Source: a virus. Taken from it: 64,000 bases of DNA. The translations under genes were made by a program, and so were the position numbers. The notes beneath the pieces are model-generated. The model ran no database searches and had not been told where the DNA came from. It was given only the letters and a program-made list of their open reading frames with translations. Of this stretch, positions 1 to 7,870 are shown in pieces; the first letter of the stretch is position 1; each line of letters opens with the position of its first letter. The DNA lies in IMG/VR virus record IMGVR_UViG_3300021505_000001, positions 62,001-126,000 of that record; one strand, given 5' to 3'.

Positions 1-25
1 GCATTGCATATTAAAGGAGTGATAA

Positions 26-202
26 ATGATTACATCTATATCTTTTAAGTCTAAAAGACAAGAATCCCAATTAAATATATATTTTGAACAAGAAAATGTA
101 ATAGTAGATATTAATGGTGAAGATATTGTTGAATTGGAATCTGAAGATGTTGTGTTGTTGCTTGACTTACTAAAAAGTTATGGGAAGAAAAGGGATATTT
201 AA
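26..202 (+). CDS. small hypothetical protein (58 aa)
   Basis: An ATG preceded by TTAAAGGAGTGATAA gives a complete 58-codon frame ending in TAA. The product is acidic towards the C-terminus (runs of E/D and hydrophobics such as VELESEDVVLLLDLL) and has no membrane segment. I do not recognise the family. It lies 73 bases upstream of the dUTPase gene in the same orientation. The good ribosome binding site is the main evidence that it is real. Confidence 0.6.
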   Translation: MITSISFKSKRQESQLNIYFEQENVIVDINGEDIVELESEDVVLLLDLLKSYGKKRDI

Positions 203-225
203 AGATTTGTTTGTGGTGTAGTTTG

Positions 226-234
226 TAAAACATC
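226..234 (+). promoter_or_regulatory. variant of the TAAAACATT motif upstream of dut
   Basis: TAAAACATC lies 41 bases upstream of the dUTPase start. It differs by one base from the motif found before the structural operons. One mismatch in AT-rich DNA is weak evidence, so this is only a candidate. Confidence 0.2.
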
Positions 235-275
235 TTAATAGATATGTGATGATAAGTTGAGTAGAGGTTTGATAA

Positions 276-914
276 ATGAAAGTTTCCATTTGTAAATGTA
301 TATATTGTAAGTTTTTGGAGAGTATCAATAAAAAAGAGAATACTCTATCTTGTATACTTGAAAATGGTGAAACTTTATCTTTACCTATTTTAATAGATGC
401 TGCTACTATTCAAAAGGTTGTGGATTGCCCAAGGGAAGATAATACTGTAAAGATTAAAGTAGTTAAAGATAATGATGGAATTGAAATGCCTTTTTATGCT
501 ACTCCAAGTTCATCAGGGTTTGATTTAATTGCATCTGAAATGGTACTATTGAAACCAGATGAAAGAAAGTTAATACCTACAGGATTAAGATTTGAAATTC
601 CTGATGGTTACGAACTTCAAATAAGACCACGTTCAGGAATATCTTTGAAAACTTCTATAATAATGCCTGATTCTCCTGGTACAATAGATGCTGATTATAG
701 AGGTGAAATTCAAATAATACTTTGGAATACAAGTAATAAGGAGAGTTATACTGTTAATAAGGGAGATAGGATAGCTCAGGGTGTTTTGATTAAAATTGAA
801 AGAGCTGAGTTTGTTGTGGTTGATGAACTTACAAAAACTATTAGACAAGAAGGTGGTTTTGGTCATACAGGATACTGTGTAAAAGAAGCAAATTTTTGTC
901 AGAAAAGGGATTAA
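276..914 (+). CDS. dut: dUTP diphosphatase (dUTPase) with N-terminal Cys-rich extension
   Basis: Hydrolyses dUTP to dUMP and pyrophosphate, keeping uracil out of DNA and feeding thymidylate synthase. All five trimeric-dUTPase motifs are visible: SSSGFDLIA (about residues 78-86), RPRSGIS (117-123), TIDADYRGEI (135-144), GDRIAQGV (163-170) and the C-terminal EGGFGHTGY (192-200). The first 55 residues are an unusual extension with cysteines at 6, 8, 11, 26 and 51 (ending VVDCP), a likely metal-binding module. The same extension is on the second dUTPase at 11929. Spacing to the methyltransferase gene is 3 bases, suggesting cotranscription. Complete and probably active. Confidence 0.95.
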   Translation: MKVSICKCIYCKFLESINKKENTLSCILENGETLSLPILIDAATIQKVVDCPREDNTVKIKVVKDNDGIEMPFYATPSSSGFDLIASEMVLLKPDERKLIPTGLRFEIPDGYELQIRPRSGISLKTSIIMPDSPGTIDADYRGEIQIILWNTSNKESYTVNKGDRIAQGVLIKIERAEFVVVDELTKTIRQEGGFGHTGYCVKEANFCQKRD

Positions 915-917
915 ACA

Positions 918-2051
918 ATGAAAAATGAAGAGATTGTTAAATTCCGTTTAGGCGAATTTTTCTGCGGTCCTGGAGGACTCGCAATGGGTGCAAAGCTCGC
1001 TTCTGTAAAAAAGGAAAATAAAGTTTATTGCATTGTACATGCATGGGCTACTGATTATGACCATGACAGTTGTGAAACGTATCGGACAAATATATGCCCA
1101 AATAAACCAGAAACTGTTATTTGTGAGGATATACATAAATTAAAAATCGATAAACTAAGAAGTATTTCAGAGATTGATGCTTTTGCTTTTGGTTTTCCGT
1201 GCAATGATTTTAGTATTATTGGAAAACAAAAAGGAATTAACGGTATATATGGTCCCCTTTACAAATATGGAGTAAAAGCTATTCGTTTATTTAAGCCTAA
1301 ATTTTTCTTAGCAGAAAATGTTGGGGGGCTTAGAAGTTGTAATAATGGCAAAACATTTTCATTAATACTTAATGAGTTATTTGATTCAGGATATTCTGTT
1401 TATCCGCATTTATACAGTTTTGATAAATATGGAGTTCCTCAGACTCGACAAAGAATAGTTATAGTAGGAATAAGACAGGATATTAATATAGTTTTTAAAG
1501 TTCCGTCTCCAAAACCATACCAATATATTGATGTAACATGCAGAAATGCTATTGAGAACCCCCCTATATCAAAAGATGCTCCGAATAATGAATTAACACG
1601 TCAATCGAAAACAGTTATAGAACGATTACGCTATATCAAGCCTGGGGAAAATGCGTTTACTGCAAACCTGCCAAAGCATTTACAGCTTAATGTTAGAGGC
1701 GCAAAAATGAGTCAAACTTATAAAAGATTAAATCCTGATAAACCCGCATATACGGTAACTGGAAGTGGCGGGGGTGGGACACACATGTATCATTGGAAAG
1801 AAAATCGTGCCTTAACAAATAGAGAAAGAGCAAGATTACAGACATTTCCAGATGATTTTGTTTTTATTGGTTCAAAAGGAAGCGTTAGGAAACAGATAGG
1901 AATGGCAGTCCCATGTATAGGAGCAAAAATAATCTTTGAATCAATTTTAAAATGTTTTGCAGGAATTTCATATCCGTATATTGTTCCAAATATGGAGCCA
2001 TTATTACATAAGGGGATGGTATCGCATTTTAATGATTTATATAATAAATAA
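918..2051 (+). CDS. DNA (cytosine-5)-methyltransferase, orphan
   Basis: Transfers a methyl group from S-adenosylmethionine to C5 of cytosine in a specific DNA site. Canonical C5-MTase motifs appear in order: I (FFCGPGGLAMGA, about residues 14-25), IV with the catalytic Cys (GFPCNDFSIIG), VI (ENVGG), VIII (RQRIVIVGIR), then a target-recognition stretch, and IX/X (RERARLQTFPDDF and KQIGMAVPC). Length (377 aa) is normal. No restriction endonuclease is adjacent, so it is probably a solitary phage enzyme protecting DNA from host restriction. Codon choice looks less AT-biased than its neighbours (CTC, CGA, CCG codons), a sign of recent acquisition. The recognition site cannot be read from the sequence. 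Confidence 0.93.
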   Translation: MKNEEIVKFRLGEFFCGPGGLAMGAKLASVKKENKVYCIVHAWATDYDHDSCETYRTNICPNKPETVICEDIHKLKIDKLRSISEIDAFAFGFPCNDFSIIGKQKGINGIYGPLYKYGVKAIRLFKPKFFLAENVGGLRSCNNGKTFSLILNELFDSGYSVYPHLYSFDKYGVPQTRQRIVIVGIRQDINIVFKVPSPKPYQYIDVTCRNAIENPPISKDAPNNELTRQSKTVIERLRYIKPGENAFTANLPKHLQLNVRGAKMSQTYKRLNPDKPAYTVTGSGGGGTHMYHWKENRALTNRERARLQTFPDDFVFIGSKGSVRKQIGMAVPCIGAKIIFESILKCFAGISYPYIVPNMEPLLHKGMVSHFNDLYNK

Positions 2052-2093
2052 GTTTCTACTAACTATTTGTTATCTTTAAGGATAAGTGAATTT

Positions 2094-2122
2094 TTGATTG
2101 TTTTATATAAAAATAATATAAC
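2094..2122 (+). promoter_or_regulatory. sigma-70-like promoter for nrdG-nrdD
   Basis: TTGATT (2094-2099), a 17-base spacer, and TATAAC (2117-2122) lie directly in front of the terminator hairpin at 2122-2147. Transcription would start near 2128, inside the hairpin, so its own transcript could not form the full terminator stem. Inferred from consensus matching only. Confidence 0.4.
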
Positions 2123-2147
2123 CTACTCCTGAAAGAGTGGGTTTTTT
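2122..2147 (+). terminator. rho-independent terminator after the methyltransferase gene
   Basis: CCTACTC (2122-2128) pairs with GAGTGGG (2135-2141) around a 6-base loop and is followed by six Ts. It ends the dut-methyltransferase transcript. Confidence 0.75.
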
Positions 2148-2179
2148 CTTTTAAAAATTTTATAGGAGAAGAATAAGTT

Positions 2180-2806
2180 ATGTCTTCAATTTTTGAAAAT
2201 TTTTATGGAGTAAATTTGTCTACTTTTAATAACCATCCTACATTTTTCGGTGCTGTATTTTTTGTAGGTGGTTGTAACTTGAGATGTTCTTGGTGTCATA
2301 ACAAAAAAATTGTTCTTAAAAAAGGTGATCCTATAGATAAAGAAATATTACAGGACTTTATTAAAAGGTGTGCCTATTATCAAAAGAAATTTGGTGATTT
2401 TTCTTTAACAATAACAGGAGGTGAGCCTACTATTTATTCTGATTTACCTAATTTCCTTGATTTTATAAAAAATGATTTTCCATCAATAAAATTAGATTCT
2501 AATGGAATTAATTATAACATGTTAAAAGATATTTTAAAATATGATTTAGCTAATTTAATAGCTATAGATATTAAATATCCACCACAAAAGTATGCTCAAT
2601 ATTTAGATGTCTCAGGTGATTTTTTATATAATATATTTGATTTATCAACTAAGTATAAAAATAAATTTCTTTTTAGAACTACCTTAAATAATGAGTTATC
2701 TCTTAATGATACTGAAGAGATAGATCGGTTAATCAAAAGGTATAACTTACAACATAACTATCAAAAATTTATAGAACCTACAGAAACTTGGGAGGATTTG
2801 AAGTAA
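2180..2806 (+). CDS. nrdG: anaerobic ribonucleotide reductase activating protein (radical SAM)
   Basis: Uses a 4Fe-4S cluster and S-adenosylmethionine to generate the glycyl radical on NrdD. The radical-SAM cluster motif is GGCNLRCSWCHN (Cys spacing CX3CX2C, about residues 31-42), followed by the SAM-contact motif TGGEPT. At 208 residues it is the usual size for this family. The start has a GGAGAAGAATAAGTT leader. Its stop overlaps the nrdD start by one base (TAATG), so the two are translationally coupled. Its presence implies replication under anoxic conditions at least part of the time. Confidence 0.92.
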   Translation: MSSIFENFYGVNLSTFNNHPTFFGAVFFVGGCNLRCSWCHNKKIVLKKGDPIDKEILQDFIKRCAYYQKKFGDFSLTITGGEPTIYSDLPNFLDFIKNDFPSIKLDSNGINYNMLKDILKYDLANLIAIDIKYPPQKYAQYLDVSGDFLYNIFDLSTKYKNKFLFRTTLNNELSLNDTEEIDRLIKRYNLQHNYQKFIEPTETWEDLK

Positions 2807-4911
2807 TGGGAGATATAATTAACGTTAGAAAAAGGAATGGTCATTTGCAAGAATTTGATGGACAGAAGATTGAACAGGCTATAAAGAAAGCCTTTCTTGT
2901 CTCAAATTTGGAAAGTAAATTAGATATTGTTCCTAAAATCACACAAGATGTTATTAATAAGATAAATGAAAATGATGAAAAATATTCTACTTCCATTGGG
3001 AAAGTAATAGATTTAGAAGAAATTCAAGATTTAGTAGAGGAAAGCCTTGTAAAATATAATCTTTACAGAGTTGCTAAAAATTATATTCTGTATAGAGAAA
3101 AGAAAAATGCTTTGAGAGAAAAGAAGAATGTCTTTGTAGATATTGATTCTTTATTTGGAGATTATCTAACATTAGAAAATTGGAGAGTTAAAGAAAATGC
3201 TAATATGGGTTACTCATATCAGGGATTAGTTTTAACCGTTAATAGTCTATTACAAAGTCAATATTGGTTACATTTATATACCGAGGAGATAAAAAATGCT
3301 CATAAACAAGGGTTTATACATCTACATGACCTTTCACAGTTAAGTGGATATTGTTCTGGCTGGTCTCTTTATGATATAATTTTGGAAGGATTTAACTTGG
3401 AAGGTAATGGATGTTGTTCAGCGCCAGCTAAACATCTTGATTCTTTATTCGGCCAAATAGTTAACTTCATTGGAACACTACAGAATGAATGGGCAGGGGC
3501 ACAAGGTATTAATTCTTTTGATACATTATGTGCCCCTTTTGTTTATTATGATGACCTATCTTATAAAGAAGTAAAACAATATATACAAAGGTTTGTATAT
3601 AATTTAAATACTTCATCTCGATGGGGTGGACAGTGTCCTTTTTCTAATATAACATTTGATATTATACCATCATCTAATTTTGCAAATCAACCTGTTATTA
3701 TAGGAGGTAAACCACAAAATAAAACTTATAAAGAGTTTCAAAGAGAAATGTTAATGATTGTTAAGGCTTACTTTGAGATTCTTTTAGAAGGAGATGCTTT
3801 TGGCAATCCTTTTACATTCCCTATACCTACTATAAATATAACAAAGGACTTTCCATGGGATAGTGAGATTGGAGAACTTATTTTTAAAGTTACAGGTAAG
3901 TATGGTAGTCCATATTTTCAAAATTTTATTAATTCTGAAATTTCTCCTGAAGATGTTAGAAGTTTTTGTTGTCGTTTACAGTTGGATAAACGTCAAATTG
4001 AAGAAAAATTTAAGAAGTTAGAAAATAAAACAGGAGGTTTATTTGGGTCTGGTGATTTAACAGGGTCTATAGGTGTTGTTACTATTAATTTAGCAAAGTT
4101 GGCTTATATTGCTAAGGATACTATTGAATTTTTTACTTTGTTATCACATTATGCACGATTAGCTAAGGACTCATTGGAATTTAAAAGACAGTTTTTAACT
4201 GAACAGTATGATAAAGGATTATATCCATTTACTAAAAGGTACTTAGGCAAAAGAAAATTTGATACTTATTTTTCTACTATAGGTATTATTGGAGGGCACG
4301 AAGCATGTATTAATCTGTTAGGTAAAGGTATTGAAACTAAAGAAGGTGTAAACTTGATGAAAAAAACTCTCAATTATTTAAGAGAATTATTAATTGAATT
4401 TCAAAAAGAGACAGGTAATATGTATAATCTTGAAGCAGTTCCTGGTGAGGGGGCATCTTATCGACTTGCTAAAATAGATAAAGAAATGTATAAAGATATT
4501 TATACTTCAGGAACGGAGGAAACACCTTATTATACAAACTCTACACAGTTACCTGTTACTATTAATGATACCTGGTTTGCTTTATTACACCAAAATAATT
4601 TACAACCACTTTATACAGGCGGTACTGTATTTCACGTTTTTGTAGGTGAGGATTTGTCTAATACTGTTAGACCATTACAGAATTTTGTTAAAACAGTCTT
4701 TACTAAAACAAAGTTACCTTATTTAACTATTACACCTACATTCAGTGTTTGTAAAAAGCATGGATATATAGCGGGAGAGCATTTTAACTGTCCAATATGT
4801 GATAATGAATGTAATGTCTTTTCAAGAGTTGTTGGATACTATAGACCTATACAAAGATGGAATGAAGGTAAAAAAGAGGAATTTAAAGACCGTAACTACT
4901 TTGCTGTGTAG
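2806..4911 (+). CDS. nrdD: anaerobic ribonucleoside-triphosphate reductase
   Basis: Reduces ribonucleoside triphosphates to deoxyribonucleotides under anoxia. I place the start at the ATG at 2806, 8-15 bases after GGAGG (2791-2795), rather than the upstream in-frame TTG. This gives 701 aa. Visible parts: an N-terminal ATP-cone (residues 1 to about 95), the class III core with QCPFSNITFD, a C-terminal zinc site (CKKH and CPIC, about 645-665) and the glycyl radical loop RVVGYYRP near residue 675. All key elements are present. The gene ends with two TAG codons in tandem. Coupled to nrdG. Confidence 0.95.
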   Translation: MGDIINVRKRNGHLQEFDGQKIEQAIKKAFLVSNLESKLDIVPKITQDVINKINENDEKYSTSIGKVIDLEEIQDLVEESLVKYNLYRVAKNYILYREKKNALREKKNVFVDIDSLFGDYLTLENWRVKENANMGYSYQGLVLTVNSLLQSQYWLHLYTEEIKNAHKQGFIHLHDLSQLSGYCSGWSLYDIILEGFNLEGNGCCSAPAKHLDSLFGQIVNFIGTLQNEWAGAQGINSFDTLCAPFVYYDDLSYKEVKQYIQRFVYNLNTSSRWGGQCPFSNITFDIIPSSNFANQPVIIGGKPQNKTYKEFQREMLMIVKAYFEILLEGDAFGNPFTFPIPTINITKDFPWDSEIGELIFKVTGKYGSPYFQNFINSEISPEDVRSFCCRLQLDKRQIEEKFKKLENKTGGLFGSGDLTGSIGVVTINLAKLAYIAKDTIEFFTLLSHYARLAKDSLEFKRQFLTEQYDKGLYPFTKRYLGKRKFDTYFSTIGIIGGHEACINLLGKGIETKEGVNLMKKTLNYLRELLIEFQKETGNMYNLEAVPGEGASYRLAKIDKEMYKDIYTSGTEETPYYTNSTQLPVTINDTWFALLHQNNLQPLYTGGTVFHVFVGEDLSNTVRPLQNFVKTVFTKTKLPYLTITPTFSVCKKHGYIAGEHFNCPICDNECNVFSRVVGYYRPIQRWNEGKKEEFKDRNYFAV

Positions 4912-4922
4912 TAGGTTCAGCT

Positions 4923-5294
4923 ATGGATACGTGTCTTTATACTATAAAAGAAGGGAAAGCCTATGATGATAAGGGCAATGAAATAGATATTGGTTTAGTT
5001 TCTGATGGACACCATACATTTAATGAGTTATATGAACGACAATATTTATTGATCATTGCTTTAATGCAAGCTCATCCTAGGCTTTCCTGGAAGTCTAAGA
5101 AGGGAGAAAATGGTAGTCCTTTAGAAGGAGAGTTTGCTGTTGGTATGAATCTACCTGTAGGGCAGGTCACATTTTATATTCCCATAAAATTTTGGGATAT
5201 AACAGATGTACAGGAAATACCAAAAGCACTTGTATTTGATAGACACAATTCAAAGGATATAACAAATAGGTTAAGACAGTTTATTTCTATATAA
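4923..5294 (+). CDS. conserved phage protein of the DGxHTFxELYE type (123 aa)
   Basis: Contains DGHHTFNELYE (about residues 29-39) and a C-terminal VTFYIPIKFWDI stretch. These resemble a small soluble family widespread in tailed phages (often WDG(Y/H)HTF...HLP..YWD) with no assigned function. It starts 11 bases after nrdD and ends just before a terminator, so it is the last gene of the nrd operon. Its SD is weak, consistent with reinitiation after nrdD. The family resemblance is from memory of motifs. The function is unknown. Confidence 0.75.
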   Translation: MDTCLYTIKEGKAYDDKGNEIDIGLVSDGHHTFNELYERQYLLIIALMQAHPRLSWKSKKGENGSPLEGEFAVGMNLPVGQVTFYIPIKFWDITDVQEIPKALVFDRHNSKDITNRLRQFISI

Positions 5295-5317
5295 ATGTAG
5301 ATGATGTGGTTTATTTT

Positions 5318-5352
5318 AAAAGTCTCTTAGATTATTTCTAAGAGACTTTTTT
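5318..5352 (+). terminator. strong rho-independent terminator after the nrd operon
   Basis: A perfect 14-bp inverted repeat (AAAAGTCTCTTAGA at 5318-5331 with its complement at 5337-5350) and a 5-base loop, ending in a T-run. Confidence 0.8.
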
Positions 5353-5419
5353 GTTGATATTTTTTTGAGGAACGTATATTATTAAGGAATAGAAACAATA
5401 ATTTTTCTTATATTTTTAC

Positions 5420-5450
5420 TTGGCAAAGTCAGTAAATTATTATATATAAT
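5420..5450 (+). promoter_or_regulatory. sigma-70-like promoter
   Basis: TTGGCA (5420-5425) is followed after 17 bases by TATATA, or after 19 by TATAAT (5445-5450). It sits between the nrd terminator and the gene at 5493, so it probably drives the next run of small genes. Confidence 0.4.
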
Positions 5451-5492
5451 AGAAAAATTTGGGAAAACTAATTAATATAAGGAGAGTAGTTA

Positions 5493-5960
5493 ATGTATCC
5501 TAAAACAGCGATATTTGTTATTATTATGATGATTATAAATATCTTAGTTATAAATATCTTTTTACATAGAGAAAAGGAAATAATAAGAACCCAAAAGGCT
5601 AAAATGGAAGCCTTAAGTGCAAGATTAGAAAAAAAGTTAAATAAATTAACTGTTTACAAAGTAAATGTGACTTTTTATTCTTTAACTAAGAAAGAGTGTG
5701 ATAACAACCCCTTTGTTAATGCTCTTGGTCTTAAACCTATTGTTGGTAGAGACATAGCTGTTAGCAGAGATTTGATTCATTTACTAGGTAAATATGTATA
5801 TATTGAGGGTTATGGTGTAAGATATGTAACTGATTTGATGAATAAGAGATATAAAAAAAGTGTAGATATTTTAGTACCTAATTCAAAGTTAGCTTTGAAA
5901 TTGGGCAGAAAGGAAAATGTTAAATTAGTTGTGATAGGTAATAGATTAAGTAAAAAATAA
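5493..5960 (+). CDS. membrane-anchored protein with a 3D/RlpA-like double-psi barrel domain
   Basis: The N-terminus (about residues 5-25) is one strongly hydrophobic segment. It is followed by a charged helical linker (25-55) and a C-terminal domain with VTFYSLTKKECD, GRDIAVSRDLI, YVYIEGYGVRYVTD and VDILVP. This resembles the 3D domain of cell-wall-active proteins, in which Asp residues are conserved (here the TDLMN and VDI positions). I infer an envelope-facing domain acting on or binding peptidoglycan. It could also be a structural beta barrel without activity. RBS AAGGAGAGTAGTT fits the start. Confidence 0.6.
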   Translation: MYPKTAIFVIIMMIINILVINIFLHREKEIIRTQKAKMEALSARLEKKLNKLTVYKVNVTFYSLTKKECDNNPFVNALGLKPIVGRDIAVSRDLIHLLGKYVYIEGYGVRYVTDLMNKRYKKSVDILVPNSKLALKLGRKENVKLVVIGNRLSKK

Positions 5961-6030
5961 TTTTATTTTTTTGTTTCTACAATGTATCTTTAAGTAAAGA
6001 TAATTTTTAACTTATAAAGGAGGTTTTTCA

Positions 6031-6228
6031 ATGTATGAAGTTATCACAAGAAGTGGAAAAATTGTAGCGGTTGGGTTTAAAAGCAGGGAAGAGGCAAAAC
6101 GGGTTAGAACAGATAAACAGTTTGTTATACGATCAGAGAATCATCCATTAGGCAGGTCTAAATTTAGGGCATTACGTTCTGAAGTAATTAGAGATAAGAA
6201 AGGAAGGAAAACAATAAGGATACAGTAG
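6031..6228 (+). CDS. small basic hypothetical protein (65 aa)
   Basis: Very strong SD (AAAGGAGG, 7 bases before ATG). The product is highly basic, rich in Lys and Arg along its whole length (RSEVIRDKKGRKTIRIQ at the end), with no hydrophobic helix. Basic charge and size would suit nucleic-acid binding, but no family is recognised. Confidence 0.65.
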   Translation: MYEVITRSGKIVAVGFKSREEAKRVRTDKQFVIRSENHPLGRSKFRALRSEVIRDKKGRKTIRIQ

Positions 6229-6247
6229 ATATTTTGTATTGTAAGTG

Positions 6248-6284
6248 CTTAGTTATATAAGAATATTAAACATATATAACTAAG
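6248..6284. repeat. 12-bp perfect inverted repeat in an intergenic region
   Basis: CTTAGTTATATA (6248-6259) and its exact complement (6273-6284) flank 13 bases, between two small genes. No clean T-run follows, so it may be a weak terminator, an mRNA processing or stability hairpin, or an operator. Confidence 0.5.
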
Positions 6285-6323
6285 TATTAAATTTTATACA
6301 AGTTTACAGGAGGATTTTTAATC

Positions 6324-6845
6324 ATGATGAGATATGTTTCTAAAACTAAGTATGATAACAAGGATTTTTATTTAACAAAAATTAAGACCAAAAGTGATTA
6401 TATCAATTTGTATCTTCCAATTGGTTTTGAACAAATTAAACGAATAAGAGATAAAGAAAGTAAAAAGTTTAAAAAGGTATTATTTTTTCCAGTTTATCAT
6501 ACATCTTTGAGAACACCTACTAAATATGGGTTGCCTATTAAAGGATATGTTGTAATAAACAATAAAATAGATTTGTTTGCTGTTAAAAAACAAAACCATC
6601 ATTTACTTCTACTAAAGAAGAATGATGATTCTACTAAAGTTGAATTGCCTGATGATGTTTCTATCGTTAATGAAATTAAAGCTGATAATTTGGTGCTATT
6701 AGAGGTTATTTCTGAAAAAACAACATTTGTTAAGATTCGGAAGAAAGACAAAACTTTTAATGTTAAACTCTACGGTAAAACAAAAGATAGTGATTTTGAA
6801 TCAGGTGAACTTAATACTATTTTTCGGTGGTATTCTATTAAATAA
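6324..6845 (+). CDS. hypothetical protein (173 aa)
   Basis: SD AGGAGG precedes two adjacent ATG codons (6324, 6327). The protein is Lys-rich and predicted mainly beta (alternating hydrophobic and charged residues), with no membrane segment, signal peptide or motif I recognise. It is followed after 22 bases by another small gene in the same direction. Confidence 0.65.
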   Translation: MMRYVSKTKYDNKDFYLTKIKTKSDYINLYLPIGFEQIKRIRDKESKKFKKVLFFPVYHTSLRTPTKYGLPIKGYVVINNKIDLFAVKKQNHHLLLLKKNDDSTKVELPDDVSIVNEIKADNLVLLEVISEKTTFVKIRKKDKTFNVKLYGKTKDSDFESGELNTIFRWYSIK

Positions 6846-6867
6846 ACATTATGTGAGGAAAAATACA

Positions 6868-7056
6868 ATGAAAAATTTGGAAACAATTGAAGGATGTCTA
6901 TCTGTAGAGGAATTAGGAGTAGCGTTAAAGCGTCATGCTGAATTAATGGTAGATAATTCTACAGATGGTTTTGTAAACAGACTTCGTCTAGAAGGTATGC
7001 GTGCCCTTTGTGATTTGTACGAAAAATATAATAATAGACTAATCAAACATAATTAA
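6868..7056 (+). CDS. small hypothetical protein (62 aa)
   Basis: I place the start at ATG 6868, after TGAGGAAAAATACA. A longer in-frame reading from 6727 would lie inside the previous gene and is unlikely. The product is helical (LSVEELGVALKRHAELMVDN, then LRLEGMRALCDLYEKYNNRL). No family recognised. Confidence 0.6.
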   Translation: MKNLETIEGCLSVEELGVALKRHAELMVDNSTDGFVNRLRLEGMRALCDLYEKYNNRLIKHN

Positions 7057-7087
7057 AATCTTATTAACATAAAAGGAGGTGTACAAA

Positions 7088-7447
7088 TTGTTCAAAAAAA
7101 TAACAATTATATCGATTGTACTGATGGCCTTAATGTTTTTTGTTGTTATCAATGTTCAAAAGAAACATATTACTATGGAAGATGAAATTATAAATTTGGT
7201 TAAAGAATATCAAGGTGTTTCAAAAATCACTATTATTCAGATTATGCTACGTAGGGGGTATAATTTGGATGATATTAGAGAAAAAATTGATATTCTTAAT
7301 ATTAATTGGAAACATCAAGCCCTTATGATGGGATGGAAGTTACTCCAATTTGATTTGAAGAAAGATGAGATGATAAAATGTTTGAAATTTCAAAAGTTTA
7401 CTGATGAAGAAGTAAACTATGCAATTAATCAAATATTTAAAAAGTAA
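7088..7447 (+). CDS. membrane-anchored Ltp-like protein, candidate superinfection exclusion factor
   Basis: The SD AAAAGGAGG ends at 7079, so I choose the TTG at 7088 (8-base spacing) over the GTG at 7079 that overlaps the SD. Residues 5-23 form a single hydrophobic anchor with no lipobox Cys. The rest reads as two helix-turn-helix-like repeats. The pattern (YQGVSKITIIQIMLRRGYN ... INWKHQALMMG ... FTDEEVNYAI) matches the layout of Ltp, the TP-J34 superinfection-exclusion lipoprotein whose tandem HTH domains block DNA injection by recognising tape measure protein. Ltp is lipid-anchored, this one appears transmembrane. The match is by pattern only, so the role is an inference. Confidence 0.5.
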   Translation: MFKKITIISIVLMALMFFVVINVQKKHITMEDEIINLVKEYQGVSKITIIQIMLRRGYNLDDIREKIDILNINWKHQALMMGWKLLQFDLKKDEMIKCLKFQKFTDEEVNYAINQIFKK

Positions 7448-7512
7448 ACTCAAAACAATAATAGACTTGTTATAGTTGTTTTGTAATTCATTCTAACCCT
7501 TACTTTGCAAGG

Positions 7513-7541
7513 TTGGTTTTGAATTGAACCTTTTCTATATT
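7513..7541 (+). promoter_or_regulatory. possible sigma-70-like promoter
   Basis: TTGGTT (7513-7518), 17 bases, TATATT (7536-7541), within the 138-base gap before the gene at 7586. Moderate consensus match only. Confidence 0.3.
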
Positions 7542-7585
7542 TTTCTATGGAATTGGGAAATATTATACAATAAAGGAGGTTTATT

Positions 7586-7816
7586 TTGTACGGTTGTATA
7601 AGAATTTCCTCTGCTGGTGAAGCAGGATGTTTACATAAACTAATAGTTTTTGATTGTTATAAAAAACACTTTCGGTTTTTTACTCTCTATTATTGTAGTA
7701 ATACTATTTTTGGCTGTTTATCCTTATGGTGGAATATAAAAAAACTGAAGAAAAGAGCTTATCTTGCTCATTGTTCAACTTGTGAACACCGTACAAAATG
7801 TTTTGATTTGATATAA
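7586..7816 (+). CDS. small Cys-rich hypothetical protein (TTG start), possibly frame-disrupted
   Basis: AAAGGAGG lies 6 bases before a TTG. The 76-residue frame ends with HCSTCEHRTKC, a plausible metal knuckle after a basic stretch (KKLKKR). Oddly, a different frame over 7650-7736 encodes a convincing transmembrane helix (FLLSIIVVILFLAVYPYGG), and splicing that onto the basic/Cys tail would make a more typical small membrane protein. The gene may therefore carry one or two indels. Function unknown. Confidence 0.4.
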   Translation: MYGCIRISSAGEAGCLHKLIVFDCYKKHFRFFTLYYCSNTIFGCLSLWWNIKKLKKRAYLAHCSTCEHRTKCFDLI

Positions 7817-7870
7817 AGTAGAAAACCAAAAAATATTAATAATATCAGTGTAGTTAGGAGTAAATAAGAA

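Noticed and set aside
6727-7056. 109-residue + frame starting inside the gene at 6324
   Set aside because: The first third overlaps that gene in another frame without an SD. The start at 6868 with its own SD explains the rest.
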